Shown here in pieces: positions 17,101 through 25,259 of a stretch of DNA of 36,110 nt. This DNA comes from CAYPNP01 sp964412195. GTDB taxonomy: Bacteria; Acidobacteriota; JAAYUB01. Numbering within the stretch: the stretch's first letter is position 1; every line of letters begins with the position of its first letter. The stretch is from the NCBI GenBank assembly GCA_964412195.1, contig CAYPNP010000036.1, forward strand, positions 1-36,110, given 5' to 3'. The position numbers and the translations under genes were made by a program. Below the pieces are notes generated by a model that saw only the letters and a program-made list of their open reading frames with translations, was not told where the DNA came from and searched no databases.

Positions 17101-18369
17101 TGGTGTTCCATGGCGGCAGCCGCCAAGGAGAATCCCGACGGGACGATCCTGCACGTCGACGGCATCCTCGAGGACATCACGGCGCGCAAGGGGCTCGAAG
17201 CCCAGGTCCGGCAGAGCCAGAAGCTCGAGGCCATTGGCCAGCTGGCCGGCGGCATCGCCCACGACTTCAACAACATCCTGACCGTGATCAACGGGCGCGC
17301 GGAGATGGGCCTGATCCAGTGCTCTGGCGAGGACCCCCTCTACCAGAACCTGTACGAGATCCTGCAGAGCGGCCGGCACGCCGGCGACCTCGTCCGCCAG
17401 CTCCTGGCCTTCGGCAGGCGCCAGGCGATCACGCGCATCCCGCTGGACCTCAACTCCACCATCCGTAACCTCGAGCGGATGCTGCGCCGCCTCATCGGCG
17501 AGGACATCACGCTCAGCACCGCGCTGGCGCCCGGATTGCCCGCCATCTCCGCCGACCCGGGCCAGCTGGAGCAGGTCCTGATGAACCTGACGGTCAACGC
17601 CCGGGACGCCCTCCGGGAGCGGAACTCCGGGCCGGGCGAGCCGCGCATCACAGTCGAGACCGGCCTGACGGTGTTGGACGAGACCTCTCCCGCCACCCGG
17701 CTCGGCAACCGGAGCGGGCCGCACGCCGTCCTCTCCGTCAGCGACACGGGCGTCGGCATGACCGAGGAGGTCCGGAACCACATTTTCGAGCCGTTCTTCA
17801 CCACCAAGCCGCCGGGACAGGGGACCGGTCTCGGCCTGGCCACCGTGTTCGGGATCGTCCAGCAGAACGAGGGCAGCATCGCCGTCTACAGCGAGCCGGG
17901 CGTGGGCACGACAATCCGGATCTACTGGCCGGTCAGCGCCCTGCCCCTCGAGGAGACGCTGGGAGAAACGGAAGCGGTGCCCGGCATCCAAGGGCAGGAG
18001 ACCATCCTGGTGGTGGAGGACGACGAGCGGATGCGGAAGCTCACGGTGGAGGCGCTGCGGGGTTTCGGCTACAGCGTCCTGCACGCCCCCGACGGAGCCG
18101 AGGCGCTGCGGCGGGTTGCCGAGGCCGGAGTCGCCATCGACCTCCTGCTGACCGACGTCATCATGCCTCGCCTGAGCGGGCCGAAGCTGGCGGAGGCGAT
18201 GCGCGATTTACGGCCGGGGCTGCGCGTTCTCTTCACCTCGGGCTATGCCGACCGGCATCTGATGGAAGATGGTATGATCCGGCCCGCGGAGAATTTCCTG
18301 GCCAAGCCTTTCACCCTCCAGGCCCTGGGCCGGAAGGTCCGCGAGGTCTTGGACCGTCCGACCGGTTGA
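14176..18369 (+). CDS. Propeller-type hybrid sensor histidine kinase with receiver domain
   Basis: This is a 1397-residue membrane sensor. After a signal/anchor (WLLAAGLAACLGILHA) come about a dozen two-component-regulator propeller repeats (FMWFGTEDGLNRYDG, RIWAGTANGLSIYD, LWVGGYNGLDRMD and others), forming one or two beta-propellers outside the membrane. A Y_Y_Y domain (NQFAYMLEGWDRGW, about 700-820), one membrane helix (about 829-852), a coiled coil, a PAS domain (about 890-1010), HisKA with phosphoacceptor His1029 (GGIAHDFNN), HATPase (SDTGVGM, GTGLGLATVFG) and a receiver with Asp1327 (LLTDVIMP) and Lys in LAKPF follow. No DNA-binding domain is present, so it needs a separate partner. GAGAGGT precedes the chosen ATG; 53 upstream codons are excluded. 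Its ligand is unknown; similar sensors often detect glycans or peptides. Confidence 0.93.
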   Translation: MWHPPEYPAGGRRGRSARPLRREGPWLLAAGLAACLGILHAAPPPRNARPAAGQINFLHLTINEGLSQNVVNAILQDRRGFMWFGTEDGLNRYDGYTCRVFTKVPDDPHCLCDDNVRALCQDRAGRIWAGTANGLSIYDPVTEQFRTVPCSPDGANGPARPRITTICEDGGGAVWVGADTDLSRWDPAGGRWSHFQLEAGAGGSSRRPVINALLTDVSGTLWAGTQDGLYRREPKTGGFRRIPIPSAAEGPQLETISCLYRDPRGSIWIAARMRGLYRCSPDGERLVPVVLESGWGEIQFVKAMAMDHYGRLWAGSHGSGVLVIEPDSGRIRSLRHLAADPASLSYDLVNQIFCSPGDIMWVATYGKGIDYWSPYLQKFECYQKNPLDPDSLDVVSVRALFEDAGGRLWVGGYNGLDRMDRATGKFEHLRDRLPEGGIVRSICGDPLEPARRLWLGMEECDTELYAVDRQTGAVEASYSFQRLLGSPGRTVFDLFPEASGDLWIGTENGLFRLQVRSRTLTQFRSDPADPGSLSHPRVNVVFRDSGGVLWAGTHDGLDRLNPATGTFARFRSDPADPSSLSHGTVACLAETQPGVLWVGTYGGLNRFETATGKSTRLGQREGLPNDVIYGILPDDRGYLWISTNKGLSRYDPASGAFRNFDPADGLQSYEFNGDSYFRSASGELFFGGINGFNIFRPETIVDNPHPPPVMITELLIDNRPVPIGPRPDGSTILTRSPIDIRDITLSPRDRMLTLGFVALNYLFPGKNQFAYMLEGWDRGWQRVGNRRYVSWANLPAGDYRFRVKASNNDGVWSEEGASLVLHVLPPFYVTWWFRLLMVVLLAAAVTTVHFARTISIRNRNRRLEAINAALREQIAERERAEEGLRLSEEKYRTLAENLTVGIFRASPCPDARFLEVNPALVQMLGRESRPALLGKPLGGIFADPAAWADLCRQLAQWRIGRLEEAGMVRADGSKIWCSMAAAAKENPDGTILHVDGILEDITARKGLEAQVRQSQKLEAIGQLAGGIAHDFNNILTVINGRAEMGLIQCSGEDPLYQNLYEILQSGRHAGDLVRQLLAFGRRQAITRIPLDLNSTIRNLERMLRRLIGEDITLSTALAPGLPAISADPGQLEQVLMNLTVNARDALRERNSGPGEPRITVETGLTVLDETSPATRLGNRSGPHAVLSVSDTGVGMTEEVRNHIFEPFFTTKPPGQGTGLGLATVFGIVQQNEGSIAVYSEPGVGTTIRIYWPVSALPLEETLGETEAVPGIQGQETILVVEDDERMRKLTVEALRGFGYSVLHAPDGAEALRRVAEAGVAIDLLLTDVIMPRLSGPKLAEAMRDLRPGLRVLFTSGYADRHLMEDGMIRPAENFLAKPFTLQALGRKVREVLDRPTG

Positions 18370-18372
18370 GCC

Positions 18373-18861
18373 TCACCCCACCTCCAGCACCTCGATGGCC
18401 GCGTTCCCGGTCGGGAGCGGGACGCTGAGCCGGGCGCCAGGGCGCCGGCCGACCAGGGCCGCGCCCAGCGGCGATTCCGGGCTGAGCAAGCGGATCGTGC
18501 GGCCGCCCGCCTGGACGGCCAGTCCCATGCCGCCGGGCGCCAGGAAATAGAGGGTTTCCCCGCCGCCGTCCTGCCGCACGGCCACCAGCGAGCCCGGTTG
18601 GACCTTGCGCGCGGGGGCCAGGTCCAGCTGCGCCAGCGCCCGCTGCAGCGACTGGTACTCTTCCACCTGCTTCATCTGCGCGCCGATCAGGTAGGCCTGC
18701 TCGTTGAACTGCCCGCGCTCGCCGCGGGTGCGGGTGCGCTCCGATCCGACGATCATGCCCTCGCGGGCCGCCTCGGCCGCCCGGAGGGAGGTCCCGATCA
18801 TCTCCGCCAGGGTGCGGCCCAACTCGTCCAGGATGGCGCGCTTTTCCTCCGCCGTGATCAT
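18373..18861 (-). CDS. GreA/GreB-like transcription factor
   Basis: The 162-residue protein has a helical N-terminal half (1-85), probably a coiled coil, and a C-terminal FKBP-like domain (about 90-160). The motif LSPESPLGAALVGRRPGARLSVPLPTG matches the C-terminal signature of GreA, GreB and Rnk. Gre factors enter the RNA polymerase secondary channel and stimulate transcript cleavage. The GreA acidic coil tip is not obvious, so this may instead be an Rnk-like or regulatory paralogue. AGGAG stands 6 nt before the ATG. It converges on the hybrid kinase with only 3 bases between stop codons. Confidence 0.75.
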   Translation of the reverse strand: MITAEEKRAILDELGRTLAEMIGTSLRAAEAAREGMIVGSERTRTRGERGQFNEQAYLIGAQMKQVEEYQSLQRALAQLDLAPARKVQPGSLVAVRQDGGGETLYFLAPGGMGLAVQAGGRTIRLLSPESPLGAALVGRRPGARLSVPLPTGNAAIEVLEVG

Positions 18862-18954
18862 CGCCTGCTCCTCGCGCCCGATTGTACCACGGCCCGGACG
18901 ATCGCCCCGAGCAGAAGCAGCCCGCCGCCGCCTCCTGCCGGTCCCGGACCGCGC

Positions 18955-21393
18955 TCAAGGCGCCGGGTCGAAGATCCGGTATGCGGCCCGCTTGACCCGG
19001 TCGTTCACCAGGAACCAGGCGCCGGCGTAGGCCCACACCGCCAGCGCCCAAGTCCATCCGACGGGGGCCATGAAGATGCCGTACACCGCGATAAGCGTCG
19101 CCACCGCCTGCGTGCCGAGCACGGCGGCCAGCAGGATCGGCGCGGGGCGGACCGACCAGAAGGGGCCGCGGGTCCGGGTGAGGAAGATCGTCAGGTGGCC
19201 CGCCACCGACAGCTTCAGGTAGATCAGGGACTGCAGGAACTCCCGGCCCAGGTGGAACACGCGCGTGCCCAGGTAGAACAGGCCGAACGAGGCCATGACA
19301 CCGGCGAAGCCGAGGACGGTCGCCACCCCGAGCACCGCCGGCATGTTCCACGCCTCGGGCCGGTCCGAGTGGCGCGCCCGGTCGTACGCGATGGAGAGGA
19401 TCGCCCCGTCGTTGAGCAGCGCCAGCAGCACGATCATCACGGCGGTCACCGGATAGAGGTTGAACACCAGGATCGACGCCGTCATGAACAGGAGCACGCG
19501 GATCGTCTCGGAAATGCGGTAGATCGCGTAGCTGTTCATCCGCTGGAAGATCTTCCGGCTTTCCCGGATCGCGTCGATGAGGACCGACAGGCCCGGCGCC
19601 AGCAGGACGATGTCCGCGGCGGCGCGGGCGGCGTCCGTCGCGCCCGAGACCGCGATCCCGCAATCGGCCTTCTTGAGGGCCGGGGCGTCGTTCACCCCGT
19701 CGCCGGTCATGCCGACGATGTGGTCGTGCCGCTGCAGCACGTCCACGATGTGGAACTTGTGCTCGGGGAACACCTGGGCGAAGCCGTCCGCCGCCTCGAT
19801 GGACTGCGCCAGCCGCGCGCCCTCGTGGTGGCGGGTGCCGCCGAAGACGCCGGCGTCGAGGATGCCCGTGCCCAGCCCCAGCTGGCGGGCGGTTTCCCGG
19901 GCGATGGCCAGCTGGTCGCCGGTGACCATCTTCACGTTCAGGCCCATCCGCCGCGCGGCGGCGAGGGTTGATTTGGAATCCTCGCGGGGCGGGTCGAAGA
20001 GCGGCAGGATGCCGAGGAACCGCCAACGGCCCTGCCCGTCGGTGCGCGCCACGCCCAGCGAGCGGAAGCCGCGCGTGGCGAACTCCTCCACGCCCCGCTC
20101 GACCGCGGCCCCGACCTCGCCGGCATTGGCCGCCAGCCCCAGGATCACCTGCGGGGCGCCTTTCGCCACCTGGAACGTGCTCCCGTCCGCCGCCCGGACG
20201 GCGGCTTCGGTGCGCTTCCGCACCGGGTCGAACGGCTGAAAATGAAGGATTTCATACTCTTTCAGGGCCGGGTCGTTTCCGCTCCCCTGCAGGACGGCCA
20301 GGTCGATGGGATCCTGGTCCTCCGCCCGGGAGGCCAAGGCCGCGCTGAGCAGCAGCTCGCCGGCCCCGGCTCCGGCCACCAGCAGCGGCTCCCCCGGCGT
20401 CAGCCGGTTCTGCGTCAGCGTGCCGGTCTTGTCCGAGCAGAGCACGTCGATCCCCGCCAGCTCCTCGATGGCCACCAGCCGGCTGACGATCGCCTCCTTC
20501 GCCGCCAGCCGCCGCGCCCCCACCGCCATCGTCACCGACAGCACCGTCGGCATCGCCACCGGGATCGCCGCCACCGTCAGCACCAGGGCGAACTGCAGCG
20601 TGGCGACCATCTCGTCGCCCCGGAACAGGGCAGTCGCCAGGATCAGCGCCACCAGCATGACCGCCAGCACGATCAGGTAGTTGCCGATCTTCAGGACCGC
20701 CCGCTGGAAATGGCTGACCGTGTGCGCCTCCTGCACCAGCTGGGCGGTCTTGCCGAAGTAGGTGTCCCGGCCGGTGCCGATCACCACGGCGTCGGCCTCC
20801 CCCTGCCGCAGGATGGAGCCCGAGTAGACGGTCTCGCCGGCGCGGTGCGTCCGGGGCAGCGACTCCCCCGTCAGGGCGGACTCGTCCACTTCCACCGGAT
20901 CGCCTTCCAGCAGGCAGGCGTCGGCCGGCACGATGTCCCCCAGCCGGAGCCGGATGACGTCACCCGGCACCAGCTCGCGCGGCGCCATCGAAATCCACTT
21001 CCCGTCGCGGCGCACCCGGGCCCGGACCGCCAGCTTCGACTTCAGCGCCTCGATGGCGTTGCCCGCCTGGAATTCCTCCCAAAACCCCACGGCCGCGTTG
21101 GCCAGCAGCAGGGCCAGGATGATGAAGAAGTCGGGCCAGTGCCGGACGGCGGCGGAGAGGGCCAGCGCCCCCTCGATCATCCACGGGATGGGGCCCCAGA
21201 AATAGGCCAGGAACTTCCGCAGCGGATGGGCGGCCTTTTCCGCAATCTCGTTGTAGCCGTATCGGCCGAGGCGGCGCTGCGCCTCGGCCTGGCGGAGGCC
21301 TCCCGGTGACGTCTCCAGCCTGGCCAGCAGGTCCCGCAGTGGGGGGGCTTGGGCGTCTTCGCGCCCGGGTGATGTTGGTGCGTCCGGCGGCAT
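18955..21393 (-). CDS. P3A-type plasma-membrane proton ATPase
   Basis: The 812-residue P-type ATPase resembles plant and fungal plasma-membrane H+-ATPases. Order: N-terminal actuator part (LARLETSPGGLRQAEAQRRLGRYGYNEI), membrane helices, TGES (175-178), VAAIPVAMPTV in TM4, the phosphorylated Asp321 (CSDKTGTLT), MVTGDQ, GDGVNDAPALK and the TM6 sequence LALLNDGAILSIAYD, whose ND carries the proton-binding Asp of the P3A group. It would use ATP to pump protons out of the cell. There is no long C-terminal autoinhibitory domain. An AGGAGG before the ATG at 21393 decides the start over one eight codons upstream. It is a single gene, 93 bases from the Gre-like gene's start. Confidence 0.92.
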   Translation of the reverse strand: MPPDAPTSPGREDAQAPPLRDLLARLETSPGGLRQAEAQRRLGRYGYNEIAEKAAHPLRKFLAYFWGPIPWMIEGALALSAAVRHWPDFFIILALLLANAAVGFWEEFQAGNAIEALKSKLAVRARVRRDGKWISMAPRELVPGDVIRLRLGDIVPADACLLEGDPVEVDESALTGESLPRTHRAGETVYSGSILRQGEADAVVIGTGRDTYFGKTAQLVQEAHTVSHFQRAVLKIGNYLIVLAVMLVALILATALFRGDEMVATLQFALVLTVAAIPVAMPTVLSVTMAVGARRLAAKEAIVSRLVAIEELAGIDVLCSDKTGTLTQNRLTPGEPLLVAGAGAGELLLSAALASRAEDQDPIDLAVLQGSGNDPALKEYEILHFQPFDPVRKRTEAAVRAADGSTFQVAKGAPQVILGLAANAGEVGAAVERGVEEFATRGFRSLGVARTDGQGRWRFLGILPLFDPPREDSKSTLAAARRMGLNVKMVTGDQLAIARETARQLGLGTGILDAGVFGGTRHHEGARLAQSIEAADGFAQVFPEHKFHIVDVLQRHDHIVGMTGDGVNDAPALKKADCGIAVSGATDAARAAADIVLLAPGLSVLIDAIRESRKIFQRMNSYAIYRISETIRVLLFMTASILVFNLYPVTAVMIVLLALLNDGAILSIAYDRARHSDRPEAWNMPAVLGVATVLGFAGVMASFGLFYLGTRVFHLGREFLQSLIYLKLSVAGHLTIFLTRTRGPFWSVRPAPILLAAVLGTQAVATLIAVYGIFMAPVGWTWALAVWAYAGAWFLVNDRVKRAAYRIFDPAP

Positions 21394-21780
21394 GGCTTCC
21401 TCCTGGATTGGGATCACCCGGATTCCCCCGTCGGCGCGGGCGGAAGTCCGGGCGGGAAAGCGGCGGAAGGTGATTCAGGGTTCCGCGCGGCGGCGGTTCC
21501 CGAGGCCGGTGTCCTCATTGTTCGCTGATGTCCGATCCGGGCCGGAGCGGCGGGGTGCCGGGCCCGGGCGGTCCGGTGAATCGTCCTTCCCCTTCCGGTT
21601 GGATGCAGGGGACCGGAGGCCGGTTTTCAGGAATTCGCTTCCTTCCGAATTCCGCGCTACCTGATGGGCCCGCCCGGGGATTCCCGCCCGATGCCCCCTC
21701 TCCCGGGAGCAGGCGGGGCCGCCCGGTCATCCTGAATCGGAGCCGGCCCGGAACGATCTAAACCACATGGAGGCTTGAAA
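21394..21780. other. Spacer between proton ATPase and pentapeptide gene
   Basis: These 387 bases separate two divergent genes, so both promoters should be here. The sequence is GC-rich without a recognisable promoter or hairpin. GGAGG at 21769-21773 is the ribosome site of the rightward gene. I see nothing else. Confidence 0.4.
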
Positions 21781-22950
21781 ATGGCAAATCTGGATCATTT
21801 CACCATACTGAAGCGGGGCGTGGCCGCTTGGAACCGGTGGCGTCAGGAAAATCCTGCCGTCATCCCCAACCTGGCCGGCGTCGAGTTCGACCGGACGAGC
21901 CTGCGGCGGATCAACCTCGCCGGCGCGCACCTGGACGGCGCCCGCCTGGCCATGTCCGACCTCGCCGGGGCGAACCTCCGGGAGGCATCCCTGCATGACG
22001 CGGACCTGAGCGGTTCCAACATCCAGCGGGCGGACCTCGGCGGCTCCGACCTGACGTTCGCGAACCTCAGCAAGTCCAACCTGACGGGCGTCAACCTGGG
22101 CGGGGCAAAGCTGCGGGGCGCCGACCTGCACGATTCGAACCTCACGGAAGTGCGGCTGAGCCGGCTCGACTTGCGGGGAGCGAACCTGCGGGACGCCGTG
22201 CTGGTCCGGGCGAACCTGTCCATGGCGGACCTCGACTCCGCGAACCTCAGCGGCGCCGACCTGTCCGAGGCGCTGCTGATCGGCGCGACCCTCACGATGG
22301 CCGACCTGGCCAACGCGAACCTGGCCGGGGCGTCGCTGCAGCATGCGCGGCTGGGCGGAGCCGAGCTGACCGGGGCGCGGCTCTACGGCACGATCCGGGA
22401 CGGCTGGCACATCAAGCGGATCAGGTGCCGGTACGCCTACTTCGACCCGGACGGGACGGAGCGCACCCCCGCGAACCGGGACTACATCGAGGGGGAGTTC
22501 GCCCGGCTGTTCGGCATCCGGGGGACGTTCGCCTTCGCCTTCCAGAAGGAGGTCTCCTTCGCAGAGCTGGTCGCCCTCAACCACGCCGTGCTGCGCACGG
22601 GCGAGGCGCATCCCGATTGGGACCTGCGGATCCACTCCCTGGGCTTCCGCGGGACCGGGGACGAGGCGGTCCTGAGCTTCGACGAGAGCCGGGCCGGCCA
22701 GGCGGAAGTCCGGGCGGAGGTCGGGCAGGAGTTCCGGAAGATGCAGCGCGAGGTGGAAGCAGGCCTGCAGAGGCTCGACCAGCTCCCCGAGTGCCGCAGC
22801 CTGTCCCGGAGCCTGCGGGAGCCGGTCTGGCTCGACCTGGGCGTGGCGGAGCCCGCTTCCCCGGAGGTCGGACGCGCCGCGGCGAACCTGCGGACCGTCC
22901 CGCGGCCGGAGGCGTCCCCGGCGACGGCGCGGCACGACGCCCCGGAATGA
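21781..22950 (+). CDS. Pentapeptide-repeat protein with C-terminal domain
   Basis: The 389-residue protein has a short N-terminal helix region (LDHFTILKRGVAAWNRWRQENP) and about 33 A(D/N)LxX pentapeptides from about 34 to 205 (NLAGANLREASLHDADLSGSN and so on), predicted to fold as a right-handed quadrilateral beta-helix of about eight coils. A different domain follows: RYAYFDPDGTERTPANRDYIEGEFARLF, a pattern also seen after pentapeptides in cyanobacterial proteins. The last 120 residues look helical and charged. No enzyme motif, signal peptide or membrane segment is visible. Pentapeptide proteins can mimic DNA or act as scaffolds; the role here is unknown. GGAGG lies 7 nt before the ATG at 21781. 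Confidence 0.85.
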   Translation: MANLDHFTILKRGVAAWNRWRQENPAVIPNLAGVEFDRTSLRRINLAGAHLDGARLAMSDLAGANLREASLHDADLSGSNIQRADLGGSDLTFANLSKSNLTGVNLGGAKLRGADLHDSNLTEVRLSRLDLRGANLRDAVLVRANLSMADLDSANLSGADLSEALLIGATLTMADLANANLAGASLQHARLGGAELTGARLYGTIRDGWHIKRIRCRYAYFDPDGTERTPANRDYIEGEFARLFGIRGTFAFAFQKEVSFAELVALNHAVLRTGEAHPDWDLRIHSLGFRGTGDEAVLSFDESRAGQAEVRAEVGQEFRKMQREVEAGLQRLDQLPECRSLSRSLREPVWLDLGVAEPASPEVGRAAANLRTVPRPEASPATARHDAPE

Positions 22951-23255
22951 CCGGCCGGCCTACTGACCGGCCGGCCTGGCGCGGGAGCGGTTGCGTCGCG
23001 ACATCCTGCCGCAGGGGGGGACTGGTCCGGCGGCGAGGCAAATGATCGCTGGTTGCGACCGGGATGCTGATGCGGGCCGTCCCGCCTGCCGGAATCCTCC
23101 GGCGGCGGCATCCCGGGGCGAGGGAAAAATTTCTTTCACCCTTCCGGCCGCCGCCGCATCCAACCATTCTTCCGGTCTCGAACCGGGAGCAATCCGGTAG
23201 GGGTGAATCTTATTCTTCGGTCGGTCCCCCGCGGCCGGCCGATTCGGGAACGGAC
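22951..23255. other. Spacer before the DedA-rhodanese gene
   Basis: These 305 bases hold a possible hairpin directly after the pentapeptide stop: two CCGGCCGGCCT copies separated by ACTGA (about 22952-22978), without a T-run. No supported gene is present. A longer in-frame reading into this spacer from the DedA gene shows no membrane-protein character. Confidence 0.4.
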
Positions 23256-24320
23256 ATGTCCTCCTTGATCCAATATCTGCTCCGCCACGGGTACCTCTTC
23301 CTGTTCCTCTTCGTCTTCGCCGAACAGATCGGCTTCCCCCTCCCCGCCCTCCCGGTGCTGCTGGGCATGGGCGCGCTGATCGGGCTCGGCTACTTCTCCT
23401 TTCCCGCCGCCCTCGGCGTGGCGTTCGTGGCCACGCTGCTGGCCGACCTGGTCTGGTTCTACCTGGGCCGGCGGCGGGGGCACGCCATCGTCCACCTGAT
23501 GTGCCGCATCTCCCTGGAGCCGGACATCTGCGTCCGCCGCATGACCGACGTCTTCGACCGCTTCGGCAACTGCGCCCTGGTGCTGGCCAAGTTCATCCCC
23601 GGTGTCAGCATGATCGCCCCGCCGCTGGCCGGCGCCGCCCGGATGCGGTTGGGCCTGTTCCTGCTGTGCGACGCCCTGGGCACGGTGCTCTGGGCCGGGT
23701 CGTTCCTCGGCCTGGGCGTCCTGTTCCACGACCAGCTCGAGGAGCTGGCCGACCTGGCCGGCCGCCTGGGCTGGTTCCTGCTGGTGGTGCTGGCGGTGCC
23801 GGCCGCGGCCTGGATCGCGCACAAGTATTACCAGCGCCGCCGCTTCCTCCGCCAGCTGGAGACGGAGCGGATCGACCCCGAGGAGCTGCGCGGCAAGCTC
23901 GCGGCCGGCGAGCCGCTGCTGGTGGTGGACCTGCGCCACCCCTACGAGGTCGAGCAGGCGGCCGCCACGCTGCCCGGCGCGGTGCGCATCCCACCCGACG
24001 AGCTGGAGGCCCGACGCCAGGAGCTGCCCCTCGACCGGGAGATCGTCCTGTTCTGCACCTGACCGAACGAGGCCACCAGCGCCAGTCTGGCGCGGAAGCT
24101 GCAGCGCTTCGGGTTCAGCCGGGTCCGCCCGCTGAAGGACGGCTTCGACGGCTGGCGCGACCGGCAGTTCCCCGTCGTCTCCCTGCCTCCACCTCCGTGT
24201 TTGCCTGTCCCTCCCCTGCCCTCGCCCTTGCCCATTCCGCCCCCGGCCTCCTCTCTGCCCGTCCCGCCTCCGCCCTCCGGTTCCATCGCCGCGGGCACGC
24301 CCTCCCAGCCCTCATCCTGA
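23256..24320 (+). CDS. DedA membrane protein fused to rhodanese, with in-frame TGA at codon 269
   Basis: Residues 1-200 are a DedA/VTT-family membrane domain (FVFAEQIGFPLPALPVLLG, VLAKFIPGVSMIAPPLAGAARM), likely a lipid or ion transporter. Residues about 206-310 form a rhodanese domain (LLVVDLRHPYEVEQA, DREIVLFC with the active-site Cys267). TGA occurs as codon 269 (24060-24062), directly before PNEATSASLARKL and PLKDGFDGWRDRQFPVV, so the domain continues in the same frame to a TGA at 24318. Relatives, as I recall them, read C-x-C-P-N-E, so TGA replaces the second Cys. With readthrough the product is 354 residues with a Pro-rich tail; without it, 268. Elsewhere in the window TGA serves as stop. 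This is either a selenocysteine codon, a nonsense mutation or a sequence error. Confidence 0.8.
24076..24095 (+). promoter_or_regulatory. SECIS-like hairpin downstream of the in-frame TGA
   Basis: GCGCCA (24079-24084) pairs with TGGCGC (24088-24093) around a GTC loop. Two further C-G pairs (24076-24077 with 24094-24095) flank a bulged A at 24078. The helix begins 14-16 nt after the TGA. Bacterial SECIS elements are short stem-loops at about this distance with a G early in the loop and, in E. coli fdhF, a bulged base in the stem. In GC-rich coding sequence such hairpins also arise by chance. Confidence 0.35.
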
Positions 24321-24332
24321 GCCCCTTGGCAG

Positions 24333-24399
24333 ATTGCGGATTGAAACCTTTCGTGTGGTTCGTGTGGTTCGTGGTTCGATTGCGTCTTGCGGCTTGCGG
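24333..24399 (+). repeat. Degenerate filler repeat (TTCGTG words)
   Basis: TTGCGGATTGAAACC is followed by repeated TTTCGTG/GGTTCGTG words (24349-24378) and then TTGCG/CTTGCGG words. A related stretch with the same order (CGGATTGAACC, TTTCGTG, ATTCGTG) is at 29634-29673. It fills the short gap between the rhodanese frame and the aquaporin stop. Confidence 0.5.
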
Positions 24400-24404
24400 G
24401 CGAT

Positions 24405-25172
24405 TCAACGGAAGAAGATCCGATGCGGGTCATGCTCGAAGTGATAGATCTTGGCGACGGTGATTTCCAGCCGATCGAGCCATGGCAACCAGTGTACGCC
24501 CAACGCCGCCAGCGTTCCCAGCACCGGCCCTGCCCAGTAAACCCACCAGCCCCGCCAATCCCCCGATATCAGCGCGGGGCCCAGGCTGCGGGCGGGGTTG
24601 GTACTGGTACCCGAAACCGGCGCTTCCAGGTACACCATCAGCGCGTAGAGAACGGGAAACAGGAGCGGGGTGAAACGCTTGATGCGCGGGTGGCCGAGAA
24701 AGAGGAACAGGCCGGCGATCAGGGCGAAGGTGGTGACCGCTTCCCCCAGCAGCGCCAGCCAGACGCCATACTCCGGGCCGGGCACGGTGGCGCCGAAATC
24801 CACGCTGGCCCCCATCCGCCCCCAGAACAGGAGAGGCCACGCGCCGAGAATCGCCCCGGCCAGCTGGGCCAGGATGTATCCCGCGGCGTGGCCGGCGCCG
24901 ATCTTCCGCTTCAGCCAGAACGCCAGCGTGACCACCGGGTTCAGGTGGGCCCCGCTTTCCTTGCCCAGGAATGACACCGCGATCGACGCCCCGGCCGAGC
25001 CGAACAGAAAGCCCGCGACCAGGCGGCGGATGCCGGAATCGGGGACCAGGGCCGCGACCGGACTGCCCGCGCCGAAGAAAAGTATCACCACGGAGAGGCC
25101 TGCCAGCACCAGCAGCCCGGTGCCGGCCATTTCGGCCAGGTATATTCTCCAGGGTACCTTCATCCTCGACAC
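24405..25172 (-). CDS. Aquaporin / major intrinsic protein
   Basis: The 255-residue membrane channel has six helices and two half-helix loops. The first loop reads SGAHLNPVVTLA and the second SGTSTNPARSLGPAL. The first box is thus NPV in place of the usual NPA, while the second box and its Arg are canonical. It should conduct water or a small neutral solute such as glycerol; the NPV change makes selectivity hard to predict. Translation probably starts at GTG 25172 (GGGA upstream); ATG 25163 is the alternative. It is the last gene of a leftward SDR-glucoamylase-aquaporin cluster, 87 bases after the glucoamylase. Confidence 0.92.
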   Translation of the reverse strand: MSRMKVPWRIYLAEMAGTGLLVLAGLSVVILFFGAGSPVAALVPDSGIRRLVAGFLFGSAGASIAVSFLGKESGAHLNPVVTLAFWLKRKIGAGHAAGYILAQLAGAILGAWPLLFWGRMGASVDFGATVPGPEYGVWLALLGEAVTTFALIAGLFLFLGHPRIKRFTPLLFPVLYALMVYLEAPVSGTSTNPARSLGPALISGDWRGWWVYWAGPVLGTLAALGVHWLPWLDRLEITVAKIYHFEHDPHRIFFR

Positions 25173-25259
25173 CTGAATCCCGCGACCGGTTCTCTCTCGA
25201 CCGCCAGGGGATCTACCGGAACTCTCCGGGCCGGCCGGGACGATCCGGACAGGCCGGTT

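Noticed and set aside
15157..18084. 975-codon open frame antisense to the hybrid kinase
   Set aside because: It lies wholly opposite a gene with complete kinase motifs, has a low-complexity composition rich in Ala, Gly, Val and Arg, and shows no family pattern. High GC leaves few stop codons in the shadow frame.
23064..23255. Upstream extension of the DedA gene
   Set aside because: The extra 64 residues are basic and Pro-rich without membrane character; DedA proteins start close to MSSLIQYLL.
23256..24320. Alternative genetic code in which TGA is a sense codon throughout
   Set aside because: TGA ends many genes in this window at natural positions, for example in ATGA overlaps at 9883-9886 and at 7643-7645, so a general reassignment does not fit.
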